Of a DNA stretch of 64,000 nucleotides, positions 26,780 to 38,182 are shown one piece after another. A program made the translations under genes and the position numbers. The DNA is from Streptococcus parasanguinis. GTDB taxonomy: Bacteria > Bacillota > Bacilli > Lactobacillales > Streptococcaceae. Numbering within the stretch: position 1 is the stretch's first letter; each line of letters starts with the position of its first letter. Below the pieces are notes generated by a model. It was given only the letters and a program-made list of their open reading frames with translations. It was not told the origin of the DNA and made no database searches. Location: positions 1-64,000 of the forward strand of contig NZ_CABFMD010000035.1 in NCBI RefSeq assembly GCF_901875555.1. Reading direction: 5' to 3'.

Positions 26780-28096
26780 CTACTCCTTGTGTTCGCTAGA
26801 GGCACTAGAGCTTGCGGCGGTCGAAGACGAGCTTTCTGTTGAGGAACCTTCTGTAGAGGAAGCTGTGGAGGACGCCGCTGTTGAGCCACTGGTGGAAGCT
26901 TTGGTTTCATCTGTCTCTGCTTCCAAGAGTTTGGAGCGGGCATCCCAGTACTTCTTGTATTCGCCCTCTAGTTCAGAGAGTTTCTTCTCACGCTGTTCAC
27001 CAGAGAGTTTTTCACTATCACGTGTCGCCTTGATTTCCTTACGAAGGGCATAGATGATCAAGTCTGAATCATCGATCCGCTTAGCAGCATCAAGGGCTTG
27101 GGTAAAGTCATGACGGCCGATATAGATCCAGTAGTGGAGATAGAGGCTATCGGACTTCAGCGTGACGTTGTTGAGGATGACCTTCTTTTGGTCATCTGAG
27201 AAATTCAAGCCTTGCAAGTAAGACGTTGCTAACTCATATTTCTGTGTCATTGGCAGACTGCTTGGAGCCACGCCTTCCAACTCATCGATCACCCCAGTAT
27301 AGTCCACCTTGAGGTAGGCTGTGTCTGCTTGAAGCAACTTTTCTTTAAAGGGCGCTTGGAAAAAGACCAAGTAAATTAAGGGCAAAAGTAAGAGAGCCAC
27401 TACAGCTGAGAGCCAAACCGTTGCCAACTTAAAGATTCGGTGTTGACGACTGGATACCAAGGTCAAGGTCTTTTCTTCTTCTTCCTTGCGCTCTTGGTAG
27501 GCCTTCTCTAAGAGCACTTTCATCTCTTCTAGACTAGCGGCATCACGGATTTCCACCAAGAAATCAGGGAGATCTTCTAATTCAAGTGTCCCTTGATAGA
27601 GCTCCATGAAATCCCAATCCCCAAAAAGCGTGACGGCATAGCACTTAGCCTGGCGCAAGAATTCCACCTGATCCCACTTGTGTGGCACCATCATTCCCGG
27701 AACCCCGCGGTAAGCAATCTTGACTTGGGCGTCCTTGGTCACAAACAAATTGATGGGATGGACCATAAAGGTCACCGGAAGCTCCAAGGCCGGAGCTAAA
27801 TCCAAGACATTGATGGCTAGACGCAGACGGTCTGATACCGGTAATTCCTTGATTTCTTCTGCAGTCAAGCCCAGCGCATCTGTCTGATAGGTCAGATGAA
27901 TCTGGTCTTGATCGGCCGTCATGCTTTGCTCCAAAAACAAAGGATGATGGAGATCCAAAATCCATAAATTGCGTAAATCCTGGCTATCCACTTCTGAACG
28001 CTTGAGGTCCAGTCGCCAGCTGGTTTCTTCTTTTTCAAAACGGAAGACTTGTTCTTCCAGTGTAAATTGTTCTTCTTTCACCTTACCACTCCTCAA
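26780..28096 (-). CDS. essB: EssB, membrane pseudokinase of the type VII system
   Basis: 438 residues: a cytoplasmic pseudokinase-like domain (~1-215), one transmembrane helix (TVWLSAVVALLLLPLIYLVF, ~228-247), then an extracellular helical domain (~250-395). The last ~40 residues are almost entirely Ser, Thr, Ala and Glu (TASSTEGSSTESSSSTAASS), a low-complexity tail probably exposed to the wall. EssB (YukC) is an essential membrane component that contacts EssC and the small substrates. The start overlaps the esaB stop by 14 bp. Confidence 0.95.
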   Translation of the reverse strand: MRSGKVKEEQFTLEEQVFRFEKEETSWRLDLKRSEVDSQDLRNLWILDLHHPLFLEQSMTADQDQIHLTYQTDALGLTAEEIKELPVSDRLRLAINVLDLAPALELPVTFMVHPINLFVTKDAQVKIAYRGVPGMMVPHKWDQVEFLRQAKCYAVTLFGDWDFMELYQGTLELEDLPDFLVEIRDAASLEEMKVLLEKAYQERKEEEEKTLTLVSSRQHRIFKLATVWLSAVVALLLLPLIYLVFFQAPFKEKLLQADTAYLKVDYTGVIDELEGVAPSSLPMTQKYELATSYLQGLNFSDDQKKVILNNVTLKSDSLYLHYWIYIGRHDFTQALDAAKRIDDSDLIIYALRKEIKATRDSEKLSGEQREKKLSELEGEYKKYWDARSKLLEAETDETKASTSGSTAASSTASSTEGSSTESSSSTAASSSASSEHKE

Positions 28097-28325
28097 TCTC
28101 GATCAGATCACCACTCGTGATCGGATACTCTTGTACCACCTTGCCTTCATCCAGCAAGATGCCTTTATTTACCACGCGCAACTGATACTTGCTTCTAGGC
28201 TCCATGGCATACCCAAAGATCTGATCCAATTCCCGAATCAAGCGTCGCACCTCCACCCGCGTCGGGATTCTTAGGTCATGACTTGCACCATTCATACGGA
28301 AGGTGACATTGATATGTTGGTCCAT
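28083..28325 (-). CDS. esaB: EsaB, ubiquitin-like T7SS protein
   Basis: 80 residues with the ubiquitin-like YukD/EsaB fold pattern: VTFRMNGASHDLRIPTRVEV at the start and SGDLIEIEEW at the end. EsaB is a small cytoplasmic protein needed for T7SSb function. It sits between essA (0 bp gap) and essB (14 bp overlap), as in other Firmicutes loci. Confidence 0.93.
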   Translation of the reverse strand: MDQHINVTFRMNGASHDLRIPTRVEVRRLIRELDQIFGYAMEPRSKYQLRVVNKGILLDEGKVVQEYPITSGDLIEIEEW

Positions 28326-28781
28326 TTAGGCCTCTTTTCTATAGATTCGATAAGAAATATAGCCAGCAATCCCAAAGAGAAGAGCGCTCCAAGCCAGCAT
28401 TTGCAAAGCCGGAATAAAATCCGACAAACTAGCCGAATTGTCCTCCTCGTGGGACTCAAATTTAGATAATTTCTGATTTCCTGGCTGAAACAGGTCCGCT
28501 TCAGGCCCTGTTTTTTTCTTTGCCTTTATAGCAGAAAACAACTGGCCGTCTGAATCGGTCAATTGTTTCTCTTGCTTGCGTTTTTCATCTGCTAATTTTT
28601 TCTGATCCTTCTCATTGAAAAGAGACTCCGTCGCATCCAATTGGCCCCCGAGTGTCTTTTCCTGCTCTGTCTCCAAACGTGAGTTGTTGACCTGCAGACG
28701 ATTATCAATAAAATCATCTGCAGAAACAGCAACTACTGGAATGAGACTAAAGACAAAGAGAAGATACATCATTTTTTTCAT
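28326..28781 (-). CDS. essA: EssA, T7SS membrane protein
   Basis: 151 residues. N-terminal signal/anchor (MMYLLFVFSLIPVVAVSA, ~4-21) and a C-terminal transmembrane helix (ALQMLAWSALLFGIAGYISY, ~126-145) ending in RIYRKEA. The charged middle contains helical stretches (KDQKKLADEKRKQEKQL). Matches the size and topology of EssA. Overlaps the esaA stop by 4 bp. Confidence 0.9.
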   Translation of the reverse strand: MKKMMYLLFVFSLIPVVAVSADDFIDNRLQVNNSRLETEQEKTLGGQLDATESLFNEKDQKKLADEKRKQEKQLTDSDGQLFSAIKAKKKTGPEADLFQPGNQKLSKFESHEEDNSASLSDFIPALQMLAWSALLFGIAGYISYRIYRKEA

Positions 28782-31700
28782 AAGCTTGATTCAATTTCCT
28801 TTGTTTGAGTAAACTTCTTTGGAATAAAGATATTGGCAACCGCCAAAAGTCCGAAGAAGACTAACAATCCGAAGAAGACGTCGATACCGGCTGTTTGTCC
28901 ATCAAAGTAACCCGCAAACTGTCCTTCTAAAATAGAAAGGAGGTTGACATTTTTTACCAGTGCTGGAAGGCCTGACAAGGTCGCGGTCGTTCCGATCGCG
29001 CTTGATAGGTAGACATAACTGATCAACATGAAGAAGGCCAGTCCCATTCCAATCACACGGAAGTGTTTCAAGAGGAGGTATTGCAGTTGTACCAAGACAA
29101 AGCTTGCTAGAACCGCTAAGAATACCCATGAAGGTACATATTCACGACCAACAGAGAGTTGAATACTTGAAATCATTCCGATCACCAGTCCAAGGATGAG
29201 AGAAAGTCCTACAAGGACACCGACAGACAAGAGATCTGATTCTTGCAAGCGATTTAATTTGAAACGATCTTTCACCTTGCGGATGATTGGCTGCGTCGCA
29301 AAGAGATAAGCTGTAAAGAGGCTCAAGATTTCTAGCATAAAGATCCAGATAAATGGACGGTAGACGTTGATGGTCGCTTTCACAGAAGAAGATTTCTCTG
29401 CTACTGGATTTGACAAGAAGTCGAGCAAGACTTCATTTGGCACACCATTTTCATAGGCATTGTTGAAGACTTTACGGAAGGCTTCAACGAAGTTTCCATT
29501 TTCAGACAATTCTTTATCGAATTCACCCATCAAGCTTTCCGCATTGCTAGATAATTTCTCTGTATTGCCTTGGGCTCTTTCCAATTCTTTGTTCAATTGG
29601 CTAAAGATTTCATTGGTAGAGTTAGCAGCTTCTACATTGCTACGAGATGAGCTCTTAACGCCTTCTGTCGAGCTCAATAATGACGTGTATTCAGACCCAA
29701 GGGCTGACAAATCTGCATCGGTCTTGGTTTGAGCCTGTGTCACTGTTTCTTGCGCTTTTGAGATCTCTTCTAGGCGTTTTTGAAGGTCTGCATACTGCGT
29801 CAATTGATCGTTGATATTTTGAGTTAGATCCTTGTTGGTGTTTTCGATCGCTGTAAGGTTGGCCTGCAATTGTGGGCCTAAGTCTTGCAACTGTTTAAGG
29901 GTACCATCTAACTGGGCTTTCACACTATTCGTTGCATCGCCTTTTTCATCTGTTTCAATACTTGTCCGATAGTCCTTGATATTGCTTGCAACCGCGGATT
30001 TCACGACATCGATCAAGGCCCCCGTCAAATCCATATCTTCGATCGGATCATAGAGCGAATGACGATCTCCCTTTTCATCTTTTGGATAGTAGGCATCGAT
30101 CAATGCTCCTGCGCGTTGATAATTCAAAGCGATTTCACTGGCTTTCGATGCATAGTTAGCAACTGCTGTTTTCAAATCTTCTGCAGATACCGTCACACTG
30201 GTTGAAGAAACCCCATTCACAAGAACTTCAACATCAATCGAGCTTGGCATGGCCCCTCCATCTTCAGCGAGGTGAATTTGGATTTGTTTGCCATCTTTCA
30301 GTTCGACTTCCTGTTCGCCGCTACCTGCATAAGTATGTCCATCATAGGCCCAAGTATCCACCTTGACTCCTGCTGGTACTTGGATGCTAACCTTCTGTTT
30401 TCCAGATTTAGCATTGAGGACATCGGCAACTGCAGTTGTTTTGGCATCTACTTCTGCAGCCAAAGTTTTTAATTCATCAGCATTTCCATTTGCTTTCGCC
30501 ATCGTCCCAGCAAAAGTACTATCAAAATTAATTGCTGTATTGAGGTTGCCATATTTATTCAGATTAAGACTAGCTGGATCTAAAGACGGAAGTTTTTCAA
30601 TTGCTTGACGAATGTCATCATCCGCTTTATTACGAGCTTTGCTGATAGTTTCGATTTTTGTCTTCCCAATCAAGGTACGAAGGGTTACTTTTTCTCCTTC
30701 TTTTAGACCATAGTAGTCAAGGATTTTCGCTTTTACAGAAGTCTCGATGTTCTTTTCGTGCTCATCTAATTTGTCGCGTTCTGCCTTGATCCCTTTTTCG
30801 AGGTCTGCCACACGATCATTCACATCTTTTGTCAAGCCTGCATAGGTCTTGGTACCTGAAGAATCTCCTGCTGTTTCAGTTGGTTGACTCAATTGCTTGG
30901 TAATTGCTTCTTGGTTTAGTTGTAGATTCTTATACAACTCTTGCGTCTTTTCACTGACAACAGACTGGTTCATAGACATCAGCTGGTTCATGAACTCTTC
31001 ATGGCTGATCTTGTCCTCGGAGCGTTGCTTAATCAATGTGTCGAAGTTTTGACCATACTGATCCTGAGATTGGGTCAACTGATCAAAAGCCTGGGTATAA
31101 GACTCAAGGACTGTCTTCAAGGCATTGTTCGACTCGACAGAAGACGCAGACAAGCTATAGAGACTCGGGAAAATATTCTTCGAATCTAAAGCTGAATCCA
31201 GCAGGTTACTTCGGTAAGAACCAATGTTGGTCGATTGAATCTTGTTACTTGTCTCCACGTTTTTCTGAGCTGTATAAAGGTTGCTCAAAATGCTGACCAT
31301 ATACATATCAACCAATTGGCTATTTAAGTCTGAAACGATATCTTTAGCGACTTTATTGGCCTCGTTCTCAACCTGAGAATTCCCAGCTGCATTGACCTTA
31401 TATGTCACCGTGGTCTTCTCTGCATTAACCGCATTCACTTCCAAGACCTTCTCTGAGAAGTCACTTGGAATGACGATCATCAACTGGTACTTGCCATCTG
31501 CAAGCCCTGACTCAGCAGCGCCACGAGGGAGTACAGACCAGTTTTGTGAATTATCCCGCTCGATATTCTTTACATAGCTAGCCCCAAGGTTGTATTCTTT
31601 GTCATTCAGTTTGACCGCCTTGTCTTCATTGACCACCGCAATATTGAGCTTGGTGTTTTCTGTCGTTTGTACAGTCTTGGCTTCGTTTTGCTTTTGATCC

Positions 31701-31801
31701 TTTTGAACCGTCGTATAAAGACCCACTATAGATCCCATCAAAAGGAGCACAACCGCGCTCTGACCGATGTATTTTAACCATTTTTTATTTTTAAATTCCA
31801 T
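28778..31801 (-). CDS. esaA: EsaA, large polytopic T7SS protein (YueB/Pip family)
   Basis: 1007 residues: one N-terminal transmembrane helix (IGQSAVVLLLMGSIVGLYTT, ~11-30), a very large extracellular coiled-coil region (~35-820), and five or more transmembrane helices at the C-terminus (~825-1000). This is the ABC-2-like architecture of EsaA and of the phage receptors YueB and Pip, forming a stalk that projects from the membrane. It is separated from esxA by two hairpins, so its transcription probably depends on read-through or a secondary promoter. Confidence 0.96.
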   Translation of the reverse strand: MEFKNKKWLKYIGQSAVVLLLMGSIVGLYTTVQKDQKQNEAKTVQTTENTKLNIAVVNEDKAVKLNDKEYNLGASYVKNIERDNSQNWSVLPRGAAESGLADGKYQLMIVIPSDFSEKVLEVNAVNAEKTTVTYKVNAAGNSQVENEANKVAKDIVSDLNSQLVDMYMVSILSNLYTAQKNVETSNKIQSTNIGSYRSNLLDSALDSKNIFPSLYSLSASSVESNNALKTVLESYTQAFDQLTQSQDQYGQNFDTLIKQRSEDKISHEEFMNQLMSMNQSVVSEKTQELYKNLQLNQEAITKQLSQPTETAGDSSGTKTYAGLTKDVNDRVADLEKGIKAERDKLDEHEKNIETSVKAKILDYYGLKEGEKVTLRTLIGKTKIETISKARNKADDDIRQAIEKLPSLDPASLNLNKYGNLNTAINFDSTFAGTMAKANGNADELKTLAAEVDAKTTAVADVLNAKSGKQKVSIQVPAGVKVDTWAYDGHTYAGSGEQEVELKDGKQIQIHLAEDGGAMPSSIDVEVLVNGVSSTSVTVSAEDLKTAVANYASKASEIALNYQRAGALIDAYYPKDEKGDRHSLYDPIEDMDLTGALIDVVKSAVASNIKDYRTSIETDEKGDATNSVKAQLDGTLKQLQDLGPQLQANLTAIENTNKDLTQNINDQLTQYADLQKRLEEISKAQETVTQAQTKTDADLSALGSEYTSLLSSTEGVKSSSRSNVEAANSTNEIFSQLNKELERAQGNTEKLSSNAESLMGEFDKELSENGNFVEAFRKVFNNAYENGVPNEVLLDFLSNPVAEKSSSVKATINVYRPFIWIFMLEILSLFTAYLFATQPIIRKVKDRFKLNRLQESDLLSVGVLVGLSLILGLVIGMISSIQLSVGREYVPSWVFLAVLASFVLVQLQYLLLKHFRVIGMGLAFFMLISYVYLSSAIGTTATLSGLPALVKNVNLLSILEGQFAGYFDGQTAGIDVFFGLLVFFGLLAVANIFIPKKFTQTKEIESSL

Positions 31802-31830
31802 ACCTTTTCCTTTTTCTAATTCATAGATAC

Positions 31831-31869
31831 AAAATAGGGGTTAGGAATTAAGAATCTAACCCCTATTTT
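31831..31869 (-). terminator. Second hairpin between esxA and esaA
   Basis: Perfect 14-bp stem AAAATAGGGGTTAG / CTAACCCCTATTTT (31831-31844 and 31856-31869), followed on the minus strand by TTTTGT. It sits 30 bp upstream of esaA. Confidence 0.75.
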
Positions 31870-31890
31870 CTATATATCAAAAGACAAAAG

Positions 31891-31920
31891 GGTGATCTAC
31901 CTACAAGAAGTAAGATCACC
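31891..31920 (-). terminator. First hairpin after esxA
   Basis: GGTGATCT / AGATCACC stem (31891-31898 and 31913-31920), followed on the minus strand by CCTTTTGTCTTTT. Probably a leaky terminator that keeps esxA transcript in excess over the rest of the operon. Confidence 0.75.
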
Positions 31921-31932
31921 TCCAAGACTATC

Positions 31933-32220
31933 TTAGTGGATTTGTGCTGCGATATCTTGGTCAGTTTGTTCAACGATATCAGCAACTTTGATCAATTGAC
32001 CGTTGATGTCTTCCAACAATTGAGCGAATTGTTTGATTTTTGGAGACAATTCGTTGAATTGTGCTTCAAAGCTATCAAATGCAGATCCATCCCAGTTTGC
32101 ATCGATGACTTGTTGTTCATGAGTCAAAGTAGTAAGGATTTGATCAATTTCTTGAGAACCTTGTGCATAGCGTTGTGCTGAAGCACGTAGATCTTCTGGA
32201 GTTAATTTAATTTGAGCCAT
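31933..32220 (-). CDS. esxA: EsxA, WXG100 secreted protein
   Basis: 95 residues, helix-turn-helix with the WXG turn as NWDGSAFDSF (~43-52) and a C-terminal helix ending EQTDQDIAAQIH that includes the D-x-x-x-D type export signal region. EsxA is the hallmark dimeric substrate and core component of T7SSb. It is the first gene of the operon with a strong ribosome binding site (AAAAGGAGAAACAT). Upstream lies a 477-bp AT-rich region shared with the divergent lipoprotein gene. Confidence 0.97.
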   Translation of the reverse strand: MAQIKLTPEDLRASAQRYAQGSQEIDQILTTLTHEQQVIDANWDGSAFDSFEAQFNELSPKIKQFAQLLEDINGQLIKVADIVEQTDQDIAAQIH

Positions 32221-32697
32221 ATGTTTCTCCTTTTGGGCTGATACCCTTATATTATTTTCATAAACAATACATTTTAGTACGAATTAGTAAAATGCCAGAT
32301 AACTGTATATTTTACCTTTTTCTCCCTGTTTGTATCATTTACTTAAAAATATCTTAATGAAATATTGTCAGAATGTCAAGTTTAGAGGGCTAACTGATAA
32401 AACATTGTAACTTTGTTACGATTATGTAACATTTTGTCACAAAATTGTAATATATTTCCCAAATTCCTTGCCCCAGCAGTCTCCAACTAGTATTATTTCT
32501 GGGAAGAAAAGAAGACACTTTGTCCTTTTATATTAACTCGACACATAGATAAAAATTGTTGATTTTAGCTGGTTTTAAAAGCAATTTTTGATCATTTTTG
32601 TATATTTTTTCATTTTTAAAATTTTTATGGTATAATAAGAACTGTTTAGAACTTGTTTCTTACAAGATCGAACACCATTAACCTATAAGGAGTATAT
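32221..32697. other. Divergent AT-rich promoter region of esxA and the YehR-like lipoprotein
   Basis: 477 bp without a gene. It carries a cluster of GTAAC/GTTAC half-sites at 32407-32440 and an extended -10 (TGGTATAAT at about 32628-32636) for the plus-strand lipoprotein gene. I could not assign the esxA -35/-10 with confidence. Confidence 0.6.
32407..32440. promoter_or_regulatory. Candidate operator: tandem GTAAC palindromes upstream of esxA
   Basis: GTAAC at 32407-32411 and GTTAC at 32415-32419 form a perfect palindrome with a 3-base centre. GTAAC at 32426-32430 and GTCAC at 32436-32440 form a second, imperfect one, with starts 19 bp apart (about two helical turns). The regulator is unknown. 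Confidence 0.35.
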
Positions 32698-33249
32698 ATG
32701 AAAAAATTTCTACTTGCCTCTGTCTGTCTACTAACCCTTACCGCTTGTAGCCAAGGCCAACAAGGAAAAGGAACTACTACTGTCGCTTCCAAGCAAGAGG
32801 CAGCTCAAACTAAAAAGGAGCAAGTCCAAACCAAGACTTTTGTTAGCGACCTCGGTGATCACTATCAAAACAAAATTCAAATTGGCTACAAGAAAGATGA
32901 GATTGTTTCCATGACCATCATGGGTGTTGCACCAATATCAGAAGATATGCAAAAATCAGATGTCGCTGAATTGAAGGAAATCTATCAAGAAGAAGCTGAT
33001 AAAGCAAATGCTAAACACGGCGTTAACGGACAAGCTGGAATTAAAACAAGCATCAAAATCGCTGATGACAAAAAGACCTATACAAACGTCATGCATGTTG
33101 ATTTTACTCAAATGAAAAAAGAAGACTTTGTGAAGTTATTAGCTGATCAAGGGGAAGAATCCAACACTACCATGTTGAAATATCTCAACGGTAAACCTCA
33201 AGATCTCTTTACCTATTTCAAAGATCAAGGCCTAAAAGAAGAAAAATAA
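32698..33249 (+). CDS. YehR-like (DUF1307) lipoprotein
   Basis: 183 residues. Signal peptide MKKFLLASVCLLTLTAC with lipobox LTAC, then a Gln/Lys/Thr-rich linker and a domain with ISEDMQKSDVAELKEIYQEE and MHVDFTQMKKEDFVKLL, resembling the DUF1307/YehR lipoproteins. These are exposed, membrane-anchored proteins of unknown function. It is transcribed on its own from an extended -10 (TGGTATAAT) with ribosome binding site AAGGAG, divergently from esxA, and ends in a terminator shared with proS. Confidence 0.75.
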   Translation: MKKFLLASVCLLTLTACSQGQQGKGTTTVASKQEAAQTKKEQVQTKTFVSDLGDHYQNKIQIGYKKDEIVSMTIMGVAPISEDMQKSDVAELKEIYQEEADKANAKHGVNGQAGIKTSIKIADDKKTYTNVMHVDFTQMKKEDFVKLLADQGEESNTTMLKYLNGKPQDLFTYFKDQGLKEEK

Positions 33250-33253
33250 AAAG

Positions 33254-33298
33254 AGCTTCCTGAGTTTCATCACCACCCTGGTGAGAGCTCAGAAAGCT
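33254..33298. terminator. Bidirectional terminator between the lipoprotein gene and proS
   Basis: AGCTTcCTGAG / CTCAGaAAGCT stem (33254-33264 and 33288-33298), A-rich on the left and TTTTTCTT on the right, so it can serve both converging genes. Confidence 0.8.
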
Positions 33299-33303
33299 TT
33301 TTC

Positions 33304-35169
<1,866 letters not shown>

Positions 35170-36429
35170 CTATTTCAAAAATAATTTCATAATATCATTC
35201 CAGGTGACAGCAATCATCAAGATCACCATCAGAGCTACACCTGCGAGCGTCATATAGGTTTCTACTTCTTGCTTGAGCGGTTTTCTACGGACCACTTCGA
35301 TCAGGTTGATCAAGATTTTTCCACCATCCAAGGCTGGAATCGGGATTAGATTGAAAATCCCAATATTAATCGAGAGCATAGCCATGAGGGATAAGACTGC
35401 CGGAATCCCTAATTGAGCAGCTTGCGAGCTGGCATTGTAGATAGCAACCGGGCCACCTAGTTTATTGAGACTAAAGTGGAAAATGATATCTTTCAAAGCT
35501 CCCAAAATCCGAGTCGCTGTATTCCAGGTATCTGTAAAACCAGACAAGAGTTTATCCACAAATCCTGTCTTGAGGCCGTTTGTCACACCCAGATAGTAAC
35601 GATTCCCTGACTTGGTTGGCTTCACTTTGACTTCTTTTTCTTTGCCATCTGTCTTAATTTTCAGGGTTAACTCCGGAGTAGTCTTGCTGTCCTTGGTCGC
35701 CTTTTCAACAGCATCTGTCAATTCATCCCAGTTGCTCACGGTATCGTTGTTTACCTGAAGGATCTGAACATCGCTTTTGACACCGACCTTGGCCAGCGCC
35801 CCATCGGGTGCTACCTGAACATTGTTGCTGTAGTAGTCAATCGCACCACCGCGCATAAAAGCTAGAAGTGAGTAGACGACAATACTGAGGATAAAGTTGT
35901 TCATAGGACCCGCAAAGTTGGTGATCAATCGTCCCCAAATGCTGGCATTCTGATACTGAACATCTCTCGGTGCAATCCGCACTTCCGTCCCATCTTCCTC
36001 AACGATGGTCGCATCATGATCAACACTATAGGTCTTGGTCTCATCGAGAACCAAACCTGTGATTTCTAATTTATCTTCAAAGTCAAACTGAGTGACATTC
36101 ATAGGAAGAGCTGTCTGATCCAGATTCTTTCCAGAAAGATTGATCCGGACGACCTTACCAGCTTCATTTAGCGTCAAGCTGACAGGAGTACCGGTCTTAA
36201 TCTCCGTGGTGTCCTCCCCCCAGCCAGCCATACGAACATAGCCACCTAAAGGTAGGATCCGAATGGTATAGGCTGTCCCGTCCTGACCAATATGGGCAAA
36301 GATCTTGGGCCCCATCCCGATCGAGAATTCTCGTACCAGGATGCCCGATTTTTTCGCAAAATAGAAATGACCAAACTCGTGAACGAGAACGATCACTCCA
36401 AAAATAACAATAAAGGCAATAAACTGCAT
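35170..36429 (-). CDS. rseP: Site-2 intramembrane metalloprotease RseP/Eep
   Basis: 419 residues. Zinc motif HEFGH near residue 18-22 ([14 protein letters not shown]), PDZ region in the middle, and the second-site LDG motif near the C-terminus ([16 protein letters not shown]). The family cleaves transmembrane segments and signal-peptide remnants. In streptococci and enterococci, Eep releases peptide pheromones from lipoprotein signal peptides and Shp precursors. Located 6 bp before proS. Confidence 0.96.
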   Translation of the reverse strand: MQFIAFIVIFGVIVLVHEFGHFYFAKKSGILVREFSIGMGPKIFAHIGQDGTAYTIRILPLGGYVRMAGWGEDTTEIKTGTPVSLTLNEAGKVVRINLSGKNLDQTALPMNVTQFDFEDKLEITGLVLDETKTYSVDHDATIVEEDGTEVRIAPRDVQYQNASIWGRLITNFAGPMNNFILSIVVYSLLAFMRGGAIDYYSNNVQVAPDGALAKVGVKSDVQILQVNNDTVSNWDELTDAVEKATKDSKTTPELTLKIKTDGKEKEVKVKPTKSGNRYYLGVTNGLKTGFVDKLLSGFTDTWNTATRILGALKDIIFHFSLNKLGGPVAIYNASSQAAQLGIPAVLSLMAMLSINIGIFNLIPIPALDGGKILINLIEVVRRKPLKQEVETYMTLAGVALMVILMIAVTWNDIMKLFLK

Positions 36430-36465
36430 CGTTCTATACGTGGTTTCCTTTCTATCTCTTCTGTC

Positions 36466-37272
36466 TTAGAACAAGCCCAAGAAATGCATCAAGGGAAAGA
36501 CAAAAATCAAACTATCAAAGCGGTCTAGGACACCGCCGTGACCTGGAATAAATTTCCCAGAATCTTTCACACCGAAGTGGCGTTTAATCGCACTCTCTAC
36601 CAGATCTCCAAACTGACCTGCAATACTAAAGAGAATGGTAAAGAAGATCATAGCAAGAAAACCATGTCCACCCGCCACAGAGCGATCCACGATCATATAG
36701 ATCACGGTTACCGCAACTGCAGACAAGATTCCCCCAAGACTACCTTCAATCGTTTTATTAGGAGAAACCGCAGGCATGAGCTTGCGTTTCCCAAAGCGAC
36801 TTCCTACCAGATAAGCACCGGAATCTGTAGCCCAAACAATAAAGAGTGCCAATAGGACCTTATCAATGCCAGCGATTCGGGCATCCACTAAAGAATGGAA
36901 ACCAAGTCCAACATAAAAGCTGGACGCAATGGGGTAAACTACATCCTCATAATTGTAATTCTGAGCAAGAACAGTTGTTCCCATGAGAAGCAAGACAACC
37001 AGACCATAGGCAATCATATTGCCATCTGCTGGAAGATAAGGAAGGTAGTCCTCAATCGGTAAGGTCAAGACAAAGGCCGCCAACATAGCGAGCGCCCCTT
37101 CAAAGGTCGCGGTCTCAAGCCCCTTCATTTTGAGCAATTCATGAACCCCTAGCATGGCGATCAAGCCAATTACAATCTGGAAAAACATCCCTCCAACCAT
37201 TACTGTTGGAATAAAAAAGAGTAGGGCAATTCCTCCAAAAATCACACGTTTTTGTAAATCTTTCGTCATCAT
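36466..37272 (-). CDS. cdsA: Phosphatidate cytidylyltransferase
   Basis: 268 residues, about eight hydrophobic helices and the family signature around ATDSGAYLVGSRFGKRKL and SPNKTIEGSLGG (~160-195). Makes CDP-diacylglycerol for phospholipid synthesis at the membrane. Starts 6 bp after uppS, with AGGAGAAG before the ATG. Confidence 0.96.
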   Translation of the reverse strand: MMTKDLQKRVIFGGIALLFFIPTVMVGGMFFQIVIGLIAMLGVHELLKMKGLETATFEGALAMLAAFVLTLPIEDYLPYLPADGNMIAYGLVVLLLMGTTVLAQNYNYEDVVYPIASSFYVGLGFHSLVDARIAGIDKVLLALFIVWATDSGAYLVGSRFGKRKLMPAVSPNKTIEGSLGGILSAVAVTVIYMIVDRSVAGGHGFLAMIFFTILFSIAGQFGDLVESAIKRHFGVKDSGKFIPGHGGVLDRFDSLIFVFPLMHFLGLF

Positions 37273-37278
37273 CTTCTC

Positions 37279-38028
37279 CTAAACACCACCAAATCTCCGA
37301 TGGCGATGGCTATATTCTACTATGGCACTTCGTAGTGCTTCCTCTCCAAAGTCTGGCCACATCACATCTGTGAAATACAACTCACTGTATGCAGCCTGCC
37401 AAGGAAGGAAATTACTCAAACGGACCTCTCCACTGGTCCGGATAATCAAATCTGGATCTCTCAAATCACGAGGCAAACTTTGCGTATAGAGGCAATCTGC
37501 AATACGATCTTCCGTGATCTCTTCTGGGCTCAGGTTGCCATCTCGCACTTCTTGAGCGATTTGCTTCATAGCCTGAGTGATCTCTGCACGTCCACCATAA
37601 TTGAGTGCGAAATTCAGAATCAATCCTGTGTTGTCCTTGGTCTTTTCTTCAGCTCTTTCCAAGGCTTCTAGGGTTTCTTTTGGCAATTTCTTGGTATCGC
37701 CGATCATTTGAATTTTGACATTGTTGCGATGCAATTCAGGAACGAAGCGATCGTAAAATTCCACCGGTAAGTGCATGATGAACTTGACTTCCTCTTCCGG
37801 ACGCGTCCAGTTTTCCGTAGAAAATGCATAGACCGTCAAGACCTGAACTCCCATGTTTTTCGCCGCAATGGTCACTTCTTGGAGGGCTTCCATTCCTGCC
37901 TTATGGCCAAAAACACGCGGTTGCATCCGCTTTTTCGCCCAACGACCATTGCCATCCATGATGATGCCAATGTGTTTCGGGACCTCTAAAGGTATCTCGA
38001 TTTTTTCTTTTTTCTTAAAACGAAACAT
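37279..38028 (-). CDS. uppS: Undecaprenyl diphosphate synthase
   Basis: 249 residues with the cis-prenyltransferase start HIGIIMDGNGRWAKKR (Asp in DGNGRW catalytic), the middle YAFSTENW, and the C-terminal LIIRTSGEVRLSNFLPWQ...YSELYFTD..WPDF. Makes the C55 lipid carrier for peptidoglycan and teichoic acids. First gene of uppS-cdsA-rseP-proS. Confidence 0.97.
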   Translation of the reverse strand: MFRFKKKEKIEIPLEVPKHIGIIMDGNGRWAKKRMQPRVFGHKAGMEALQEVTIAAKNMGVQVLTVYAFSTENWTRPEEEVKFIMHLPVEFYDRFVPELHRNNVKIQMIGDTKKLPKETLEALERAEEKTKDNTGLILNFALNYGGRAEITQAMKQIAQEVRDGNLSPEEITEDRIADCLYTQSLPRDLRDPDLIIRTSGEVRLSNFLPWQAAYSELYFTDVMWPDFGEEALRSAIVEYSHRHRRFGGV

Positions 38029-38156
38029 GTTTTTCTACCTATTTCAATATTGATCGCTTCATTATACCATAAATCCCCATAAAATAGGGACTCTGGCCTC
38101 TATTTTGGGCGAGTAGGGCTGTCCTTCATCACACAGTCCCATTTGCCCACCAAAAA

Positions 38157-38173
38157 AGAGGCTCCTGCCTCTT
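38157..38173 (-). terminator. Terminator of yajC
   Basis: AAGAGGC / GCCTCTT stem with a three-base loop, followed on the minus strand by TTTTTT (complement of 38152-38157). Confidence 0.75.
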
Positions 38174-38182
38174 CTTTAATGA

